Shown one piece after another: positions 43,501 through 55,500 of a DNA stretch of 64,000 nt. The DNA comes from Tubiluchus corallicola (Eukaryota; Priapulida; Priapulimorpha; Priapulimorphida; Tubiluchidae). A program made the position numbers and the translations under genes. The stretch lies in NCBI GenBank assembly GCA_030141605.1, contig JAQGDQ010000042.1, forward strand, positions 806,001-870,000, given 5' to 3'. How positions within the stretch are numbered: position 1 is the first letter of the stretch; the number at the start of each line of letters is the position of its first letter. The notes below the pieces were generated by a model, which worked only from the letters and a program-made list of their open reading frames with translations, was not told the origin of the DNA and did no database searches.

Positions 43501-46239
43501 TTTATTATTATCTTTATAATGACTAGATACTTGTAAATTTGTAAGATGTGAAAGCAGTCAGATTTATTATTTCTATTTTTGATACACAGACATAAAGGTT
43601 TCGTAGAACATTGCATGCTATATTGGAAATTATTTTCGTGTTCCCGTCACACACCTGTTATTCAGTATCGCTTCGTAGAGGCAGGATCACTACTTACATC
43701 GAAGGGGTGAGGATGAAAATAAATGGCATTTCACCTTCCTAATAAACTTTAGACTGTAAAATTAAGGGAAAAAAGAGAATTTTCTTTAATATTTTTAAAC
43801 AAATTATGGCACGCAAAATAATGGTAGTAGAATGGAATGACTGACAATGAAGAGAGATATTTTAGCAAATGACACCTATTATACAGTGCCGTCTTAACAC
43901 ATGGGCATACTGGGCAGTTGCCCGGTGGCCCAAAGAGTACAGAGGCCCTATGCTAATCTATGTGTGTGATTTGCTGTCAATAAATGAATAAATACTATAC
44001 TAAATAATATATACTAAGCTATAAACATTTGGTAATGTGTAACCATTTCCGTCTGTATGGTTTACCAATTGAGCATCAATTATATGTAAAAATTTTTATT
44101 GTATTTTTCAAGGCTTTTTCAAGGTTATATTGTTGAAACATTTGTGTTGATTAATCTTTACCGTACAACATGTTAATTTTAAGGTTTAAACACTGATTTT
44201 GTTTGAAGTAGCAATACAGCAAAAATATGCTCAATTTTATTTTTACATTTTTATTCCTGTGAGTGGGTAAGTAGGGGCCCTCGGTGCACCGCTTTGCATA
44301 TAATGCTGATAATACTTGTTCCTACAACTCCTGATGTTGGCATTTAGCAGTTAAGTAACGAAACTCTCAGCCTGGCACATTATAATTAACTCATCATTGT
44401 CGACTTTAATTGTAGCTTTTGGTCCCAGGCCTTAAGTTCAGCACGATAATTCGGCAGGAATGTCTTTAGTGTTAAAATTATATTAACGGCAAAAAATTCC
44501 TACCCACCTTCTTCAGCTGATCGTTCATCGTGTTTATTGGTCAACAGATACGTTGGACTTTCCCGACTGCACCAGGGAAGTAAGCAGATCTGTATAGTAG
44601 AAGTAACTGATGTCGCACCTTAAACAATAGAAAAGCATTATATTTATATGATGATACAACAACATTTAATTCAATTTTACCAAACTTTGAAAAGCAGGAA
44701 ATGAAAAAATGTTGGAACACAGCCTGAATTTAAACCAACGACGTTCTGTTTGTAAGACGCCATAACCATACATTATAGTTATAGTTACTATTTCTGCCGA
44801 CAATTGCAATTATGCTGAAAATACTTTTCAAGTATGGCAAGTTTGGCAAGGTCGGCGAGTTCCATCTTTAATGTCTGTGCCAAACACACAAGATATGTTC
44901 AATGTAAATACTTTTAAGTTTTAATTATTTTTACCGTAAATTTATTTACAACTTTTGTCATTTTGGTCTCGCAGAATGCTAGTGTTTGTCAGGTAAGTGT
45001 TTAAGTAAAATTTGTAATGTATAAGCTAATGTGTATTTAACCGTTCATCTCTGGAGGAGTATCATAAACTGTACACTCTTATCTGGGACATTGTCTTTTA
45101 AACTTTGTTGTTTACAGCAATAAAATTTTTAATAATAAAAAATTAGTCTAGCAATCAACAATAACATTGACAGGCATTTTTCATTTTTCACTTAAGTTGT
45201 ACATACAAAGTAGATAAGGCCATCCCCTGTCATTTCCCAAAATAACAGGTAGACCAAGAACTTGTGCTACGAGTATTGACGATGTGAATCCCATCTGGAA
45301 AACGCCACCTAGTGACCCTCGTAAATGTTTAGGTGAAATTTCCATTAGGTAAGTAGTCGCTACTGCAGAAAGACCTGTGAGATAAAAAAAGACGTAAAAA
45401 TAGTTCAAACATAAAATCACAACTATGTATATGAAATTGAATTACAGCATCACATTTGCTTTTGTTTGACGTGTGCATGTTAACAATTGGTTCGTCTAAC
45501 ATCCTGTCTCTATCTATTTTTTGTTATGTTTCTTTCAAAAATGATTTTAGAAGCACTCCGAAATGGTAACAGACAGCTGGTAGTTTAATTTGCTTATTGT
45601 TTGTGCTTTAGGTGAATTTTGCTGGTGGCCTCGTATATGAAAGCTAAACATAATTACAATATTTTTCCTAAAAGTGCTTACAGGCATATTCAGTCTACTT
45701 GAATGGTTTTTTTAACTAACAAATCCGATTAAGAAAAGGTTGAATTTTCGAGTAACACTTTTTATGAAAATTTATTGGCTTTCTTTCTTATTATAGCATT
45801 TAACATAGAAGTAATCGAAAAAAATGAAAGTTTAGAAATGGAAAAGTAAACTCAAGCCTGGAAAATTGATTAGTAAGTAGAAAAGTTAGGTAAATTGATT
45901 ATTCTTTACGTAAGTTGTACCTGCAAAAACTCCAAATAAGGTTCTACCAACCATTATCATTTCATACGATTCAGCTGGCATTGAGAGACCCATCAACACA
46001 CTTCCCAGGTAAATGAATGAATGACTACCCAGCAAGACTCGTTTACTGTACAAAAAAGTAAAAGTGTTAGATACCATTGGTAACAAACAATGCAAATTTT
46101 TTCAAAAGATACATTATCCTGCCGACCGATTTCTGTCCAGAAGGACCGTTATCTAGGCCTATTATTATTGTTGTTGTTGTTGTTGTTGCTATTGTTGTTG
46201 CTACTGGTGCTGTTGTTGTTGCTGCAGCTGTTGTGGTTG

Positions 46240-46314
<75 letters not shown>

Positions 46315-49300
46315 AATACGGCTAATTTGACAAACAATGACGAAAAGGTAAATTCTAATGGGTTACACAAATAAATAAAGTGCAAAATCAAACAGTTTTT
46401 ACATCATTGGAAACAAAAGTATGTGCAATTTATGTGTTTTGTAACCTATCACAATGGTGTGGAATTTTGTGTAGCTCTTACAGCTTTTCTACTCTTAAAA
46501 TGATTGTGGTGGATAAACCTCTAGATTTTAGCTTTTCCTCATTGTTTATGAATTCCAGCGTATATCACTGCAAGCCATTCTTAACTCAGGCTTTTATTAT
46601 TTTATGCCTGAGGAAGGTCATTTTTGCTGGTATCGTGCTGTATTTTCAATAAAGACCATTGAATTGTCAATTTTAATAGAAAACTTTCAGTGTCTTTATA
46701 GTTTTCATTTAAAATTGGATTTAACATCAGGCCTAAATGTAAAAGTAGACAGGTACCAAACAGAGACAGACGCGGAGGTGAGACAGATAGGGACCACCTG
46801 TTGTTTGTTCATTTCGAAACAAACTACATTTAAAAAAAATGAAAGTCGGTATGATTTTAATTTTCGAGATTTTTGAGGTGGGTAGGACGGGCCTTCCCGG
46901 GGCAAAAAGCCCCCTGACGAGCTTTTCGGAAATGCCTAGAGAAAACACTGTATATGGGTGATATTGCTCATAAGCATGTAAAAATGTTACCCATATTAGC
47001 GGTTACCCATATTAGATTTGTTAATCTGTGGAATTCTGTCAAAAATACCGCATAACGAGTGTTAGTATGTATACGTAGTTGCAACTGTACACATTTAAAT
47101 ATTGTCTGTTAGTCGCAAAGAAGTTTGACACCCATTTCAGAATTTTTTTATTAACACAAAGACACTTTTTTATATGCAAAGACGTAAAGGTCCCACCCGG
47201 GCCTTTCGTTTTGCTAAATTTAACAAATTTTGAAATTGCATCGAAACAAAGTAGTTAGTAAACGTAATATCGTGTAAATTAACAGTATATTACATAAATA
47301 ACATCTTGTGAAAATTGCAAGTCTACCCATTATGTAATGTGGAAATAGTAAACTCTGAAGTTTAAAGGGGCCTTCTGCCTGAGCTTACTGTTTATATCAC
47401 GTTTCTGCATGTGAACGATCTGTGTAGATTAGCAATAGTTTTGCATTTTCTATAGACCGGCTAACACTAAACGTTTTAACCGTTTTTATGGAGAGAAAGC
47501 TACAGTGATACAAGTATCTAATAAATGCCTTCCAAATCGTTGAGCAAAAGGAGCTGATATCAAGCTTCCTATAACTGCTCCCACCGGATACATTGCAGTT
47601 GTGATAGAAAGAAGAAGATCCAGCCTCGTCTTGTCTAAGTATTCGCCATTTCTGTCATAATAAGACGTGTTGAAGAATTCGCTAATAACCTGCAAAACAA
47701 TGTGTACGTCACTGCTATTCAAGAAATGTCTTCCTACGGCTTGAGCAAACATTTTTATTGGATTTTTTCATTTTGTAGTAAAGATGTTATGATACAATTG
47801 TTTAAAAGAAGACAGGCTGATTTTTCATACACTACCCAATTTTCAAGTCCGATAAAAAGTATACATTTTAAGACAATTAATACTGCAAAAGCTTTTCTGT
47901 TAATTAAATAATAGATTAAGATCTTAATTAACAGCGGGCGAGCCCAATTATTGATGACATCACAAACGAACGTAATTGTCAACAGCAAAAATATGTTTGC
48001 GAAAGCGAAAATCGATGCACAGTGCTACTGTAAGATATTCAGTCTGATGTCCTAAAATTAGGCAAGTTATAAGTTAAAAATTCAAACTTCAAATTTATTG
48101 CTATGCGCACGCATGAGCTATAGAGCTATAGTTATTCTGAAACGAACACGTCTGAACTGAGAGGTTCAACACCTTTTTTTGTGCAAAGCGTTTTCGAAAT
48201 GAAGGCGCTAGTGCACGTCTAACTAGCGAATGGCGAAATGCATGTAACAGCGAAAAACATGGCACGAACGCGATATTGTGTTTGTGTGGTAATAATTCTT
48301 TCACGTAAGTCATTCTTGAAACAAATAGCATGTTTCCTTTCAATATTTTAAAGAGTAGATTGTTTTGACCTGCAGTTTAAGATTGGGTGCGATTTTGCTT
48401 TAAAACTTATTGCACAAGTGCCTATGATACACCATTGTGGAGAAATTACAATGCCTGTAACATTAAAGACCTGAAAGTTACCTATAACGGTGTATAAGAA
48501 AGCTATTTTCATTATGATTGCGTCTGATTGCAGTGCTAATCAAATGTGTGTGTCGACTTGCAAATTCACCGCTTTGACGTAATTATACGAAAAGTTGTTT
48601 ATTCTTTGAAAAATGGAATAGATCACTCTTAACAATATTTTAATACAATGTATTTCAAATTATTTCTGATTTCTGATATCAGTATGAATTCTTGTTATTT
48701 TTAGCAAATGGAGAACAATTTTATTTGTAAATGCACATTCGTAGATGCTCATTGGTATTAAATTGTAAATAAGTTTTTTAAATTAGTTTTTATTAGTATT
48801 TTTCGTCCTTGTATATATTTTATGTAATTGTGTTGTTACGGACTTTATTTCGAAATAAATAAATAATTCTGCTCCATCAATTCACATTCTTGTTACTTTC
48901 TTGAGAAACATAGACAAAAACACATTCCTATACAGTTGTAAATAGATAGAATAAAATAATAAAATCACATAGGTAGAAAATTGTTACAAAGCACCTATCC
49001 ATTTATTAAGCGAGGATCTAGTTGTTAATTTACCTCTAGCGGTGCATTCATCACAAACATGTTGTATCCGACTGGGAATGCTGTGCCCAGAAATACAGCA
49101 AACGTAGTTAGAATCAGCGGCCGAGAATAACCCTAAATTAAACAACGAGCATTAAATTAAGAATTTTTCTAAAAATTCTTTTATATTTATTAGTAGTTGA
49201 GAAGTTCTAATCGCCCTAGCTTGCACTGTTGCAGGCATTTAGTACCAGAGATATTTTAAATGCAGACACTTTGAAATGTACAACCCATGTCGTGAACTTG

Positions 49301-50191
49301 AAAAACGGCATAGTGCATTTTGGCACTATGTCGCCAACTTGTAAAAGTTCCATTTTTTTGTTTGCTCTTAAAGTGTGGGAGTTTTTAAGCTATCAGACTG
49401 ACGGTTTTTGTATCTAAAGAAAGTTCACGGAAAGCATATTATCAGCATTTTGTCGATCTTGACTGTACCTCCTAGCTAGAGATAAATAAAAGCAAAGACC
49501 GAATAATTAAAACATCATGATGCAGTTACTTATTTACAACAATTGTACAATGTTAAAATATAATAAGAATTCAATACAAGAAACTCTAATCTATTAAATA
49601 ATCATTGTAAAAGCATGTGCTTAAATGCAAAAATATCAAAAGAAAAATCCTCAAGCGGGCATTGGTGGCCCTCCCGTGAAATGTAAATGTGACTTACACC
49701 CACCGTTGAACGGGCTACTCAGCCACCAGCACCGCCCTCATCACGTTCCCGTTCTCTAGTAATAAGAGGTATAAGTTTTGCAATTTTTTGCGAAAAACGG
49801 TAAAAAGGGAGTTTTTTGGAGGTTTTTCGCCCCCCGTTCCTCCCGGTGGGCCCGATTCGAAAAATAAACCCCCAGGTGCGAACCTATGGGTGGAGGCCAT
49901 TCATTTGACGTATAGATCGTCGAGAATGGTGCCGTCGTCGGGGGTGTAGCCTCGTCGGTTATATATCCATATTTGGAGTATATATATATTTGGACTTATA
50001 TATATATATATATATATATATACGTATATGCCAACGAAATTAATATATACGATAATTATCCAATAGGAAAGATGTTTCCGCCAACCCACAAGAGGTCAAT
50101 GTGCAATTTGAAATCTGTTTACCCGAAGATATTTTAAGACAGTATAACCTACCTTGAGTTGCATATCCGTCTTCATCTTTTTGGCAAACAT
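40565..50191 (-). CDS. SLC2A/GLUT-like facilitated sugar transporter, 11 exons
   Basis: Major-facilitator plasma-membrane transporter of hexoses or related polyols. Exons in coding order: 50191-50153, 49132-49034, 47689-47529, 46045-45921, 45374-45207, 44618-44508, 43060-42972, 42594-42496, 42065-41853, 41626-41554, 41049-40565; stop TGA. The sum is 1,662 nt, or 553 aa, all phases matching. Motifs: GYNMFVMNAPLEVISEFF (TM1 and loop), AQRFGSKR (loop 2-3), VGRTLFGVFAG with YLMEISPKHLRG (TM4-5), LPWCSRESPTYLL (PESPR motif), DRIGRRP (loop 8-9), GPGTVRWLITPELFP (TM10-11, Trp397), ATWATN (Trp422), LPETNG (463-467). TM7 reads LQIGGFPS where class I GLUTs have QQLSGINA, so a sugar-contact Asn is Pro. 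Intron 3 seems to use a GC donor (after 47529). The start ATG follows an in-frame stop. The last 85 residues form a polar tail with several N-x-S/T sites. Substrate not predictable. Confidence 0.9.
41186..41460. mobile_element. 275-bp inverted-repeat MITE in GLUT-like intron 10
   Basis: The left end CGTAAAGAAGATAATGTGCC is mirrored by the inverse of the right end, CGTAAAGAAAACAAAGTGTC. The arms continue inward for roughly 100 bp through CAAAAATTTTTATTTTTCAC and CAGCTGAAATTTAC-like blocks. No coding sequence is present. It is a long-TIR miniature element or foldback; I could not settle the target-site duplication. Confidence 0.8.
43880..44310. repeat. Possible hAT-like element remnant
   Basis: Starts CAGTGCCGTCTTAACACATG then GGGCAGTTGCCCGGTGGCCC, and the other side has GGGGCCCTCGGTGCACCGC. 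Such CAGNGNCG starts with GGGCCC-type blocks are common at hAT transposon ends, but the two ends do not match perfectly. It lies in intron 6 of the GLUT-like gene. Confidence 0.35.
44675..44780 (-). repeat. tRNA-like SINE family copy
   Basis: GCAGGAAATG lead, AATTTAAACC in the B-box complement position and a CGCCATAACCATA block in the A-box position, arranged as in the copies at 54680 and 58335. It lies between exons 5 and 6 of the GLUT-like gene. Confidence 0.45.
46155..46312. repeat. (TTG)n/(TTA)n microsatellite in GLUT-like intron 3
   Basis: About 160 bp of TTG-type triplets followed by some 25 TTA triplets. Poly-Leu, poly-Ile, poly-Tyr and poly-Asn frames over it are artefacts. Confidence 0.92.
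47925..48430. repeat. Dispersed repeat family A, copy 2 (GLUT-like intron 2)
   Basis: Aligns with 6655-7095. It has extra sequence near 48245-48275, where the other copy is shorter. Downstream at 48820-48865 a TGTAATTGTGTTGTTACGG block and TTTCGAAATAAA resemble 7620-7680, which may mark the 3' end of the same or a second family. Confidence 0.8.
49655..49965. repeat. GC-richer dispersed-element-like block in GLUT-like intron 1
   Basis: Base composition is clearly richer in G and C than the flanks, with homopolymeric CCCCC and GGGGG runs. No splice-compatible coding exon is seen; the 61-residue minus-strand frame is Gly/Pro-rich and unrecognised. Probably the remains of a transposable element. 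Confidence 0.4.
49978..50023. repeat. (TA)n dinucleotide repeat
   Basis: TATATATA run split by TTGGACT, in GLUT-like intron 1. Confidence 0.85.
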
Positions 50192-51545
50192 GGATGTCAA
50201 AATTCTTCATTTAAGGATTGCCATTAAATATTAAATGACTTTGTTACAAAAGTCGTTGTTTATTACATTATACACGAGAGAAACTAGAGCCTATTTAATT
50301 AAATGGGCCGCGTATACCAAGTGTAGTATGCCATAAAAGTTTATGTTCAAAGGGCGTTTTTGTTATCTTTTGACATATTTTATATAAGCCCTCTGTTAGT
50401 TCAGAAATGTCAGCAGTATTTGCGATCCTGGATTCCGAGTTTTAATTATTTTTATCGTTAGTGAAGTCTAATTGGTGATTAAAGATTTTATAGTAGTTCG
50501 TTACGTGTATTATCGTTTGTCATGTTACGTGTTTTTTATTTGTGTGCCTGAAATTCCTGCTTTAGGACCAAAAGTGCAATGATTTGAATGTATGTATGCA
50601 TGTCCAGGGCCGAACTTTGATTTTGTACGCCCCTGGGCTACAGATGCTGTAAGGTCCCGGCCCCCAGCGACAATTAACAAAAGCATGAATGTTGGATTCT
50701 TCAAATCAGTTTGTTCAACTTCTACAATATAATGCCAATATTAGGCCCACATAGATGGGTGCAAGTCTAACACAACAAAAAGAAGAGATATTCTGATATC
50801 CACAAAATTAAAATAAGTTTTTGAAATATTAAATATAATATGCACAAATTACAATATATCGTAATTTTGTCAGAGGAGACCCCGGTTCCTACAAAATTGT
50901 GTCATTGTAATCAGATTTGCTAGTGTGGCAGTACCAATGAGTTGGAACAAGAAAACATTTCCAGAGCATTACTATACAGTACATTAATTAATTGAATCCT
51001 TTTTATAAAGAGATAATTCAACATACTTCTACTCTCATTCTGTAGTAACTTTTCATAGTAATTAATTTCACTTAATTTTTGGAGGCGCCTCACCTGACGA
51101 AAGCCCAAGGGCTGCCGACCATAAAGCCCTTACTTTAATTCGGTACTTGTAAGCCTTGTATGTCTTTATATTTACAATGAATAAAACATTTAAATATTTA
51201 AAAAAGCCTATCATATTTTAAACATTTGATAAACATTTTTAAACAAGTATGGGATTTCCCCTAGTCTCCAGATGCGTACAGGTTTTGATGCTTCTTATGT
51301 TGGAATAAGTGAAAAATTGTAAGAAATGTGGCTACCTTCTAATATATTGAAAGCTGGAGTACATCACACTTTTCTCTATCCTTTACCGATCTTTGCATTC
51401 TGTGTTTATTAAATTTCTTCGGTTATTCTTCAAAAAGTTCTAAACCTATTATCAGTTAGCATGGAATCATTTTGTTTATTCGTGAATTTCATTTTGATAA
51501 TTTAGCGTGTTAGCAGTAATAAGACTCAGTCTCTAAAACACTATT
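50192..51545. other. Intergenic DNA between the GLUT-like and Mos genes
   Basis: This is the 5' flank of the GLUT-like gene. A block at about 50598-50690 (GGGCCGAAC, CGCCCCTGGGCTA and CCCGGCCCCC) and one at 51085-51130 (GAAAGCCCAAGGGCTGCC) look like decayed transposon ends. No exon is recognised. Confidence 0.4.
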
Positions 51546-51559
51546 TATGTTAATCATGA

Positions 51560-51770
51560 GCGTGGCAAAAACCACCACCACCACCAACACCAATAGCACC
51601 TGCAACATTAACAGCACCAACACCACTACCGTTGCTGCCACGAACACCAGCAGCACTATCGACGTCGGCACCAGCACCACCATCGGATTTGCTGTTGCTG
51701 CCATCGCTGCCACCACTACCACCATCGTCATTATCATCGTCAACATCGTCTTCATCATCACCCTTGCCTG
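51560..51770. repeat. Cryptic ACC/CAC/ATC triplet-rich region
   Basis: Imperfect CAC, ACC, AGC and ATC triplets over about 200 bp. Frames on both strands are Thr-, Val- or Gly/Asp-rich with no domain; I treat it as cryptic simple sequence. Confidence 0.65.
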
Positions 51771-52216
51771 TGACACCTTTAACGTGATTGTGAAACTTCA
51801 TAAAAATTATGCACTGCATAAATTATTGGTCAAAGTGAAACTCCACAGACTCTGTGTGTGAAGGTATGTGCTTGCTAACTACAGTTAAGCAATGTCAAGT
51901 TAAGGCAAAAAATGGATGCGTAACTGCCATGAAAATGCTTTTTCTGTTTTCTCGGTTCTATCTATTTTACCTTCAATACCAGCGTATCGAAACATGAGTA
52001 AGATATCCCCTGCGGTTTAGTGCCTCATTCTACAGCTTGGTCGTCATTTCGATCTAGTGAACGTTGATACAGCGTCGAGCCATGATGGTCTACATGCAAT
52101 GAATGCAAGATGAAAATGATACATCCAACTGCAACAATGATAATTTATAGGAACATTAGGGGCGGGCGTTCAATAGATGTGTAGACCCACCACCCCATCT
52201 TGAATAACGGCAAAAA

Positions 52217-52222
52217 TTTATT
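52217..52222 (-). terminator. Candidate polyadenylation signal of Mos
   Basis: AATAAA on the minus strand about 330 nt past the Mos stop codon. I looked for cytoplasmic polyadenylation elements (UUUUAU or UUUUAAU), the known control of Mos translation in oocytes, and saw none between the stop and this site. Confidence 0.3.
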
Positions 52223-52547
52223 TTAACACTTTTTGAAAATGTAAACCTTGACCTTCACCTTTCTACCAAAAAATTGACGGTTTCCAGGCTTTGAAAGACC
52301 TTTCCCTGTGCCAAGTTTAGTGATTATACTTTTCTCCGTCTTGACTTTCTCAAACTCCTTATATCAATTGATGTATCTAATATAATGATGTAGCCTAGTA
52401 GTTCAAAATTTAATGATACTAAAAGTACACAGCAGTTGCAAATAAACATTAGACAGTATATTGTTTTTATAAATATGAATAGTGTCAGTAAATATATTCG
52501 ATGAAATAGTCAGTATAGTGCAATTTAAATACCAATTCAAGTCTAAA

Positions 52548-55500
52548 TTATTGAAGATCCACATTACACATGGATAAGGCTAATAATAAGCTAGAAAAAA
52601 GTTGTTTAGCAGATGGTCTCAACTCTGGTTCATCCGCCCAACACTTCTTCACAAGTCCGTCAAACAGCTTCTGAAATAAACAATGACATCATGGTTAATT
52701 ACATCAAACTCGCTTACGTTTTGCATTTGCAATAATGAAAAAATATGAAAATTTGTTCCGTCTCCTTTTCGCTAACTTTACTCAACAATTAAATTCAAAC
52801 TAAACCCTCAATATAATATAAGCTTTTACAACTTAAAATCCTACTCTCATTACGAATTTTTAATTTATTTTATTATACACTTACTGTAAAACTTTTTTAT
52901 CACATCGTTTTTATTGGTATTAAATTTGAAGAAAAGCATTTTTTTGTTGCGCGAGACGAATGACGTAATGAGTGCAGTCACGAGGTCCCAAAGATCGGCA
53001 AACAAGTATCGGCAACCAAAGACGCTTTCTGTACCTCGTGGGTCATTCTCGGTCACTCGATCCAAAGACGCGAAACATGGTGATTTTAACGGTACTGCAC
53101 GCATTCGAAATTCGTCAGAAAAAGACAAGTTATTTAATTTATAAGTCTCGTTTGTTTAATAACAACTATGAATTCTTTGTGTAATCATCATAATGCGTTA
53201 AAAAACTTCAATGTCTATTGGGGCTATATAAACCTTCAATGAAAATTTACGATAAAAATAAAAGCACACATTTTCGTCATCGTCGTGTTTTCTTTGTGTT
53301 TTTCTTACTTATGGGATGTTTACTAATTTAATTTGTCAATAGTTACTTTGTTTGTACCGAGAAGACTTTTTCATCATGATGCTTATTCATCATGAGACGG
53401 TTTACTCAAACCCAAACCTTTCTGATGGAGTCAGTCTCAACATTTAATTTGTTACACCAAACTGAAACAGTCTGTTTACTAAATACTTTATATGTCCACT
53501 CCAGATAGTGTTCTCAATATTTATCCTACTGTATGAAACAGATTGTTTAGTCTGTAACTACTCGTCGCACATTGGCGACATTGCCTATTTATTTACCTTT
53601 TTATTTACCTATTTGTTCATATTAAAATGGTATGCTTAATATTTATGCTATTTACGCTATATCTTAGTCAGCGTGCTACGTGCAAGTAGCACTTGCATGC
53701 ACGAATTAGTATTCACACTAAACGGCTGCGTTTAGACGATTTACCCACACTATTCCAACTGATATGGTTTACCTTATATTTATTTGTTATATGGGGCCAG
53801 TTTACCTTTAATATTTAGTCGGTTAACACTAACATGTTTCATTTAATAGCTATGACCCGCCAGCAAGGAAGCGATCATTTTAGCTGGGTTCACTCTGAAA
53901 AATTTACTCAGTGTGAATAGCTTGTTTAACGTTTACCCAAAAATAGTTTACCCAAAAAAACAGGATTTAAGTCTATTCACACTTTTTAACAGGTCCTCTT
54001 CGTACAAAGAGGATAAGAGGTCTTCACTTGCTACTCGTTTTAAAAAGTATGATAATTGTTGAGTTCTAAAGTTATTCAAAGTTATTTACTCATTCATTTA
54101 CTTATTTATTTTATTAATCAGGTTCTGATACTAAAATAAGTAACTGAACTTATTAAATAGATCGTTACTTAACAAATTTAGTTACCTCATTCGGGTCGTC
54201 CTTATTTACTTGCCTCAGCTGAGGTCGGTGTGAATAACGTACTACCCTGTAAACTATAGAGTGAACATGCTCTCCTTTATAAGGTTGTACACCAGTCTTT
54301 AGTTGGCACATAGTGATGCCTAAAGAAAAGATATCTGCTTTTCTGGTTACAGAAGCCCGGGATTTCAAGAGTTCTGGCGCACGATAGATTACTGTGCCAT
54401 GCAAGGATTGGTCCAATGGCGCACTTGATCGTGAACCTAAATACTGTAGTAAAGAAAAACAGTTTCAAAAAGAAAATGAAAGCAATGGTAACAAGAAATT
54501 TTCTTATGAAGTTTGCTTTTCATATGAGGTGGAGTAGTTAATTAAGTTGCACCAGATATTGCTGCAAATAATCTGCGAAAAAACACAGACGAAGGGAAAA
54601 CATTTTTGCATTAATTATTTATAATCTCATTAGCAATGTTTATATTAATGATTGTACAAACCCACTAATTAAACTTTTATAAGCAAACCTGAAAGACGGG
54701 AAATGCGAAAAGTTTTGCACAAACTAGATTTGAACTTCGGCCTGCCGTCTGAAAGCAGACGTCTGTCTTAGACCGATGAACTACCATGTTTCTCAGCGAT
54801 CAAGACAGTCCAAAATTCACTTTTTACTGCGAGCTAACCAATTTAGTACTCATAATGTTAAATCACTCTAGAGTATTTTAACTAACGTGAAGGCTCTGGT
54901 TCAGACAGTGTTCCAACTTTGGTAACAAAATTTAACCGACACCATTATGGGCTTGTGCCATCAAAATTTCTCTTATAATTTGTTTATTTAGCGAAATGGG
55001 TCAGATAAATTTCGCAAAATGTAGAATTTGGCTTACCTGACTGCAACCAAAATCAACGAGTTTGCAGTTGTCATTTGACCCGAGCAGAACATTGGCTGGC
55101 TTCACATCCATATGTACAATACCAATCCTGTGCAGGTGCGTTAATGCACTAGCTATTTGGGAAGAGTACTTCACTCTTTTAGGATAAGCCAAACAAATGC
55201 TGGACAACATCTAGGAAGGAAATACTGTCAACAACTGTAACTATAAAGCGGCAAATGTGAGCGTATTTCTTTATTTATTAAAATCTATTACAAGTGTCAT
55301 ACAAGGCAGAGAATTTTGAGTTTGAAGTAAGTAATTTCGTACAATTGTAATTTATGTAATTTTCTAGGCTGGATTCGTGTTTTTTAGCAATTACCCAACG
55401 TGTATATTAAAGAGAGTTTTTGAACAGAGACATGCTTTAAATCAATGCTTTTGTTTTCAAAGTCATAATTAAGCACCTGAAGGTTGTGTTTTCCCCCATA

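Noticed and set aside
54001-54437. Mos exon 4 starting at the acceptor right before GTTCACG
   Set aside because: That acceptor leaves the frame broken after DFGCSQ; the acceptor seven bases further upstream restores phase 0 and gives YLGSRSS.
55384-55476. Continuation of Mos exon 2 past NLQ to a second donor near the end of the open frame
   Set aside because: The later gt sites do not give phase 0 with good consensus, and kinase alignment is better with the splice directly after NLQ.
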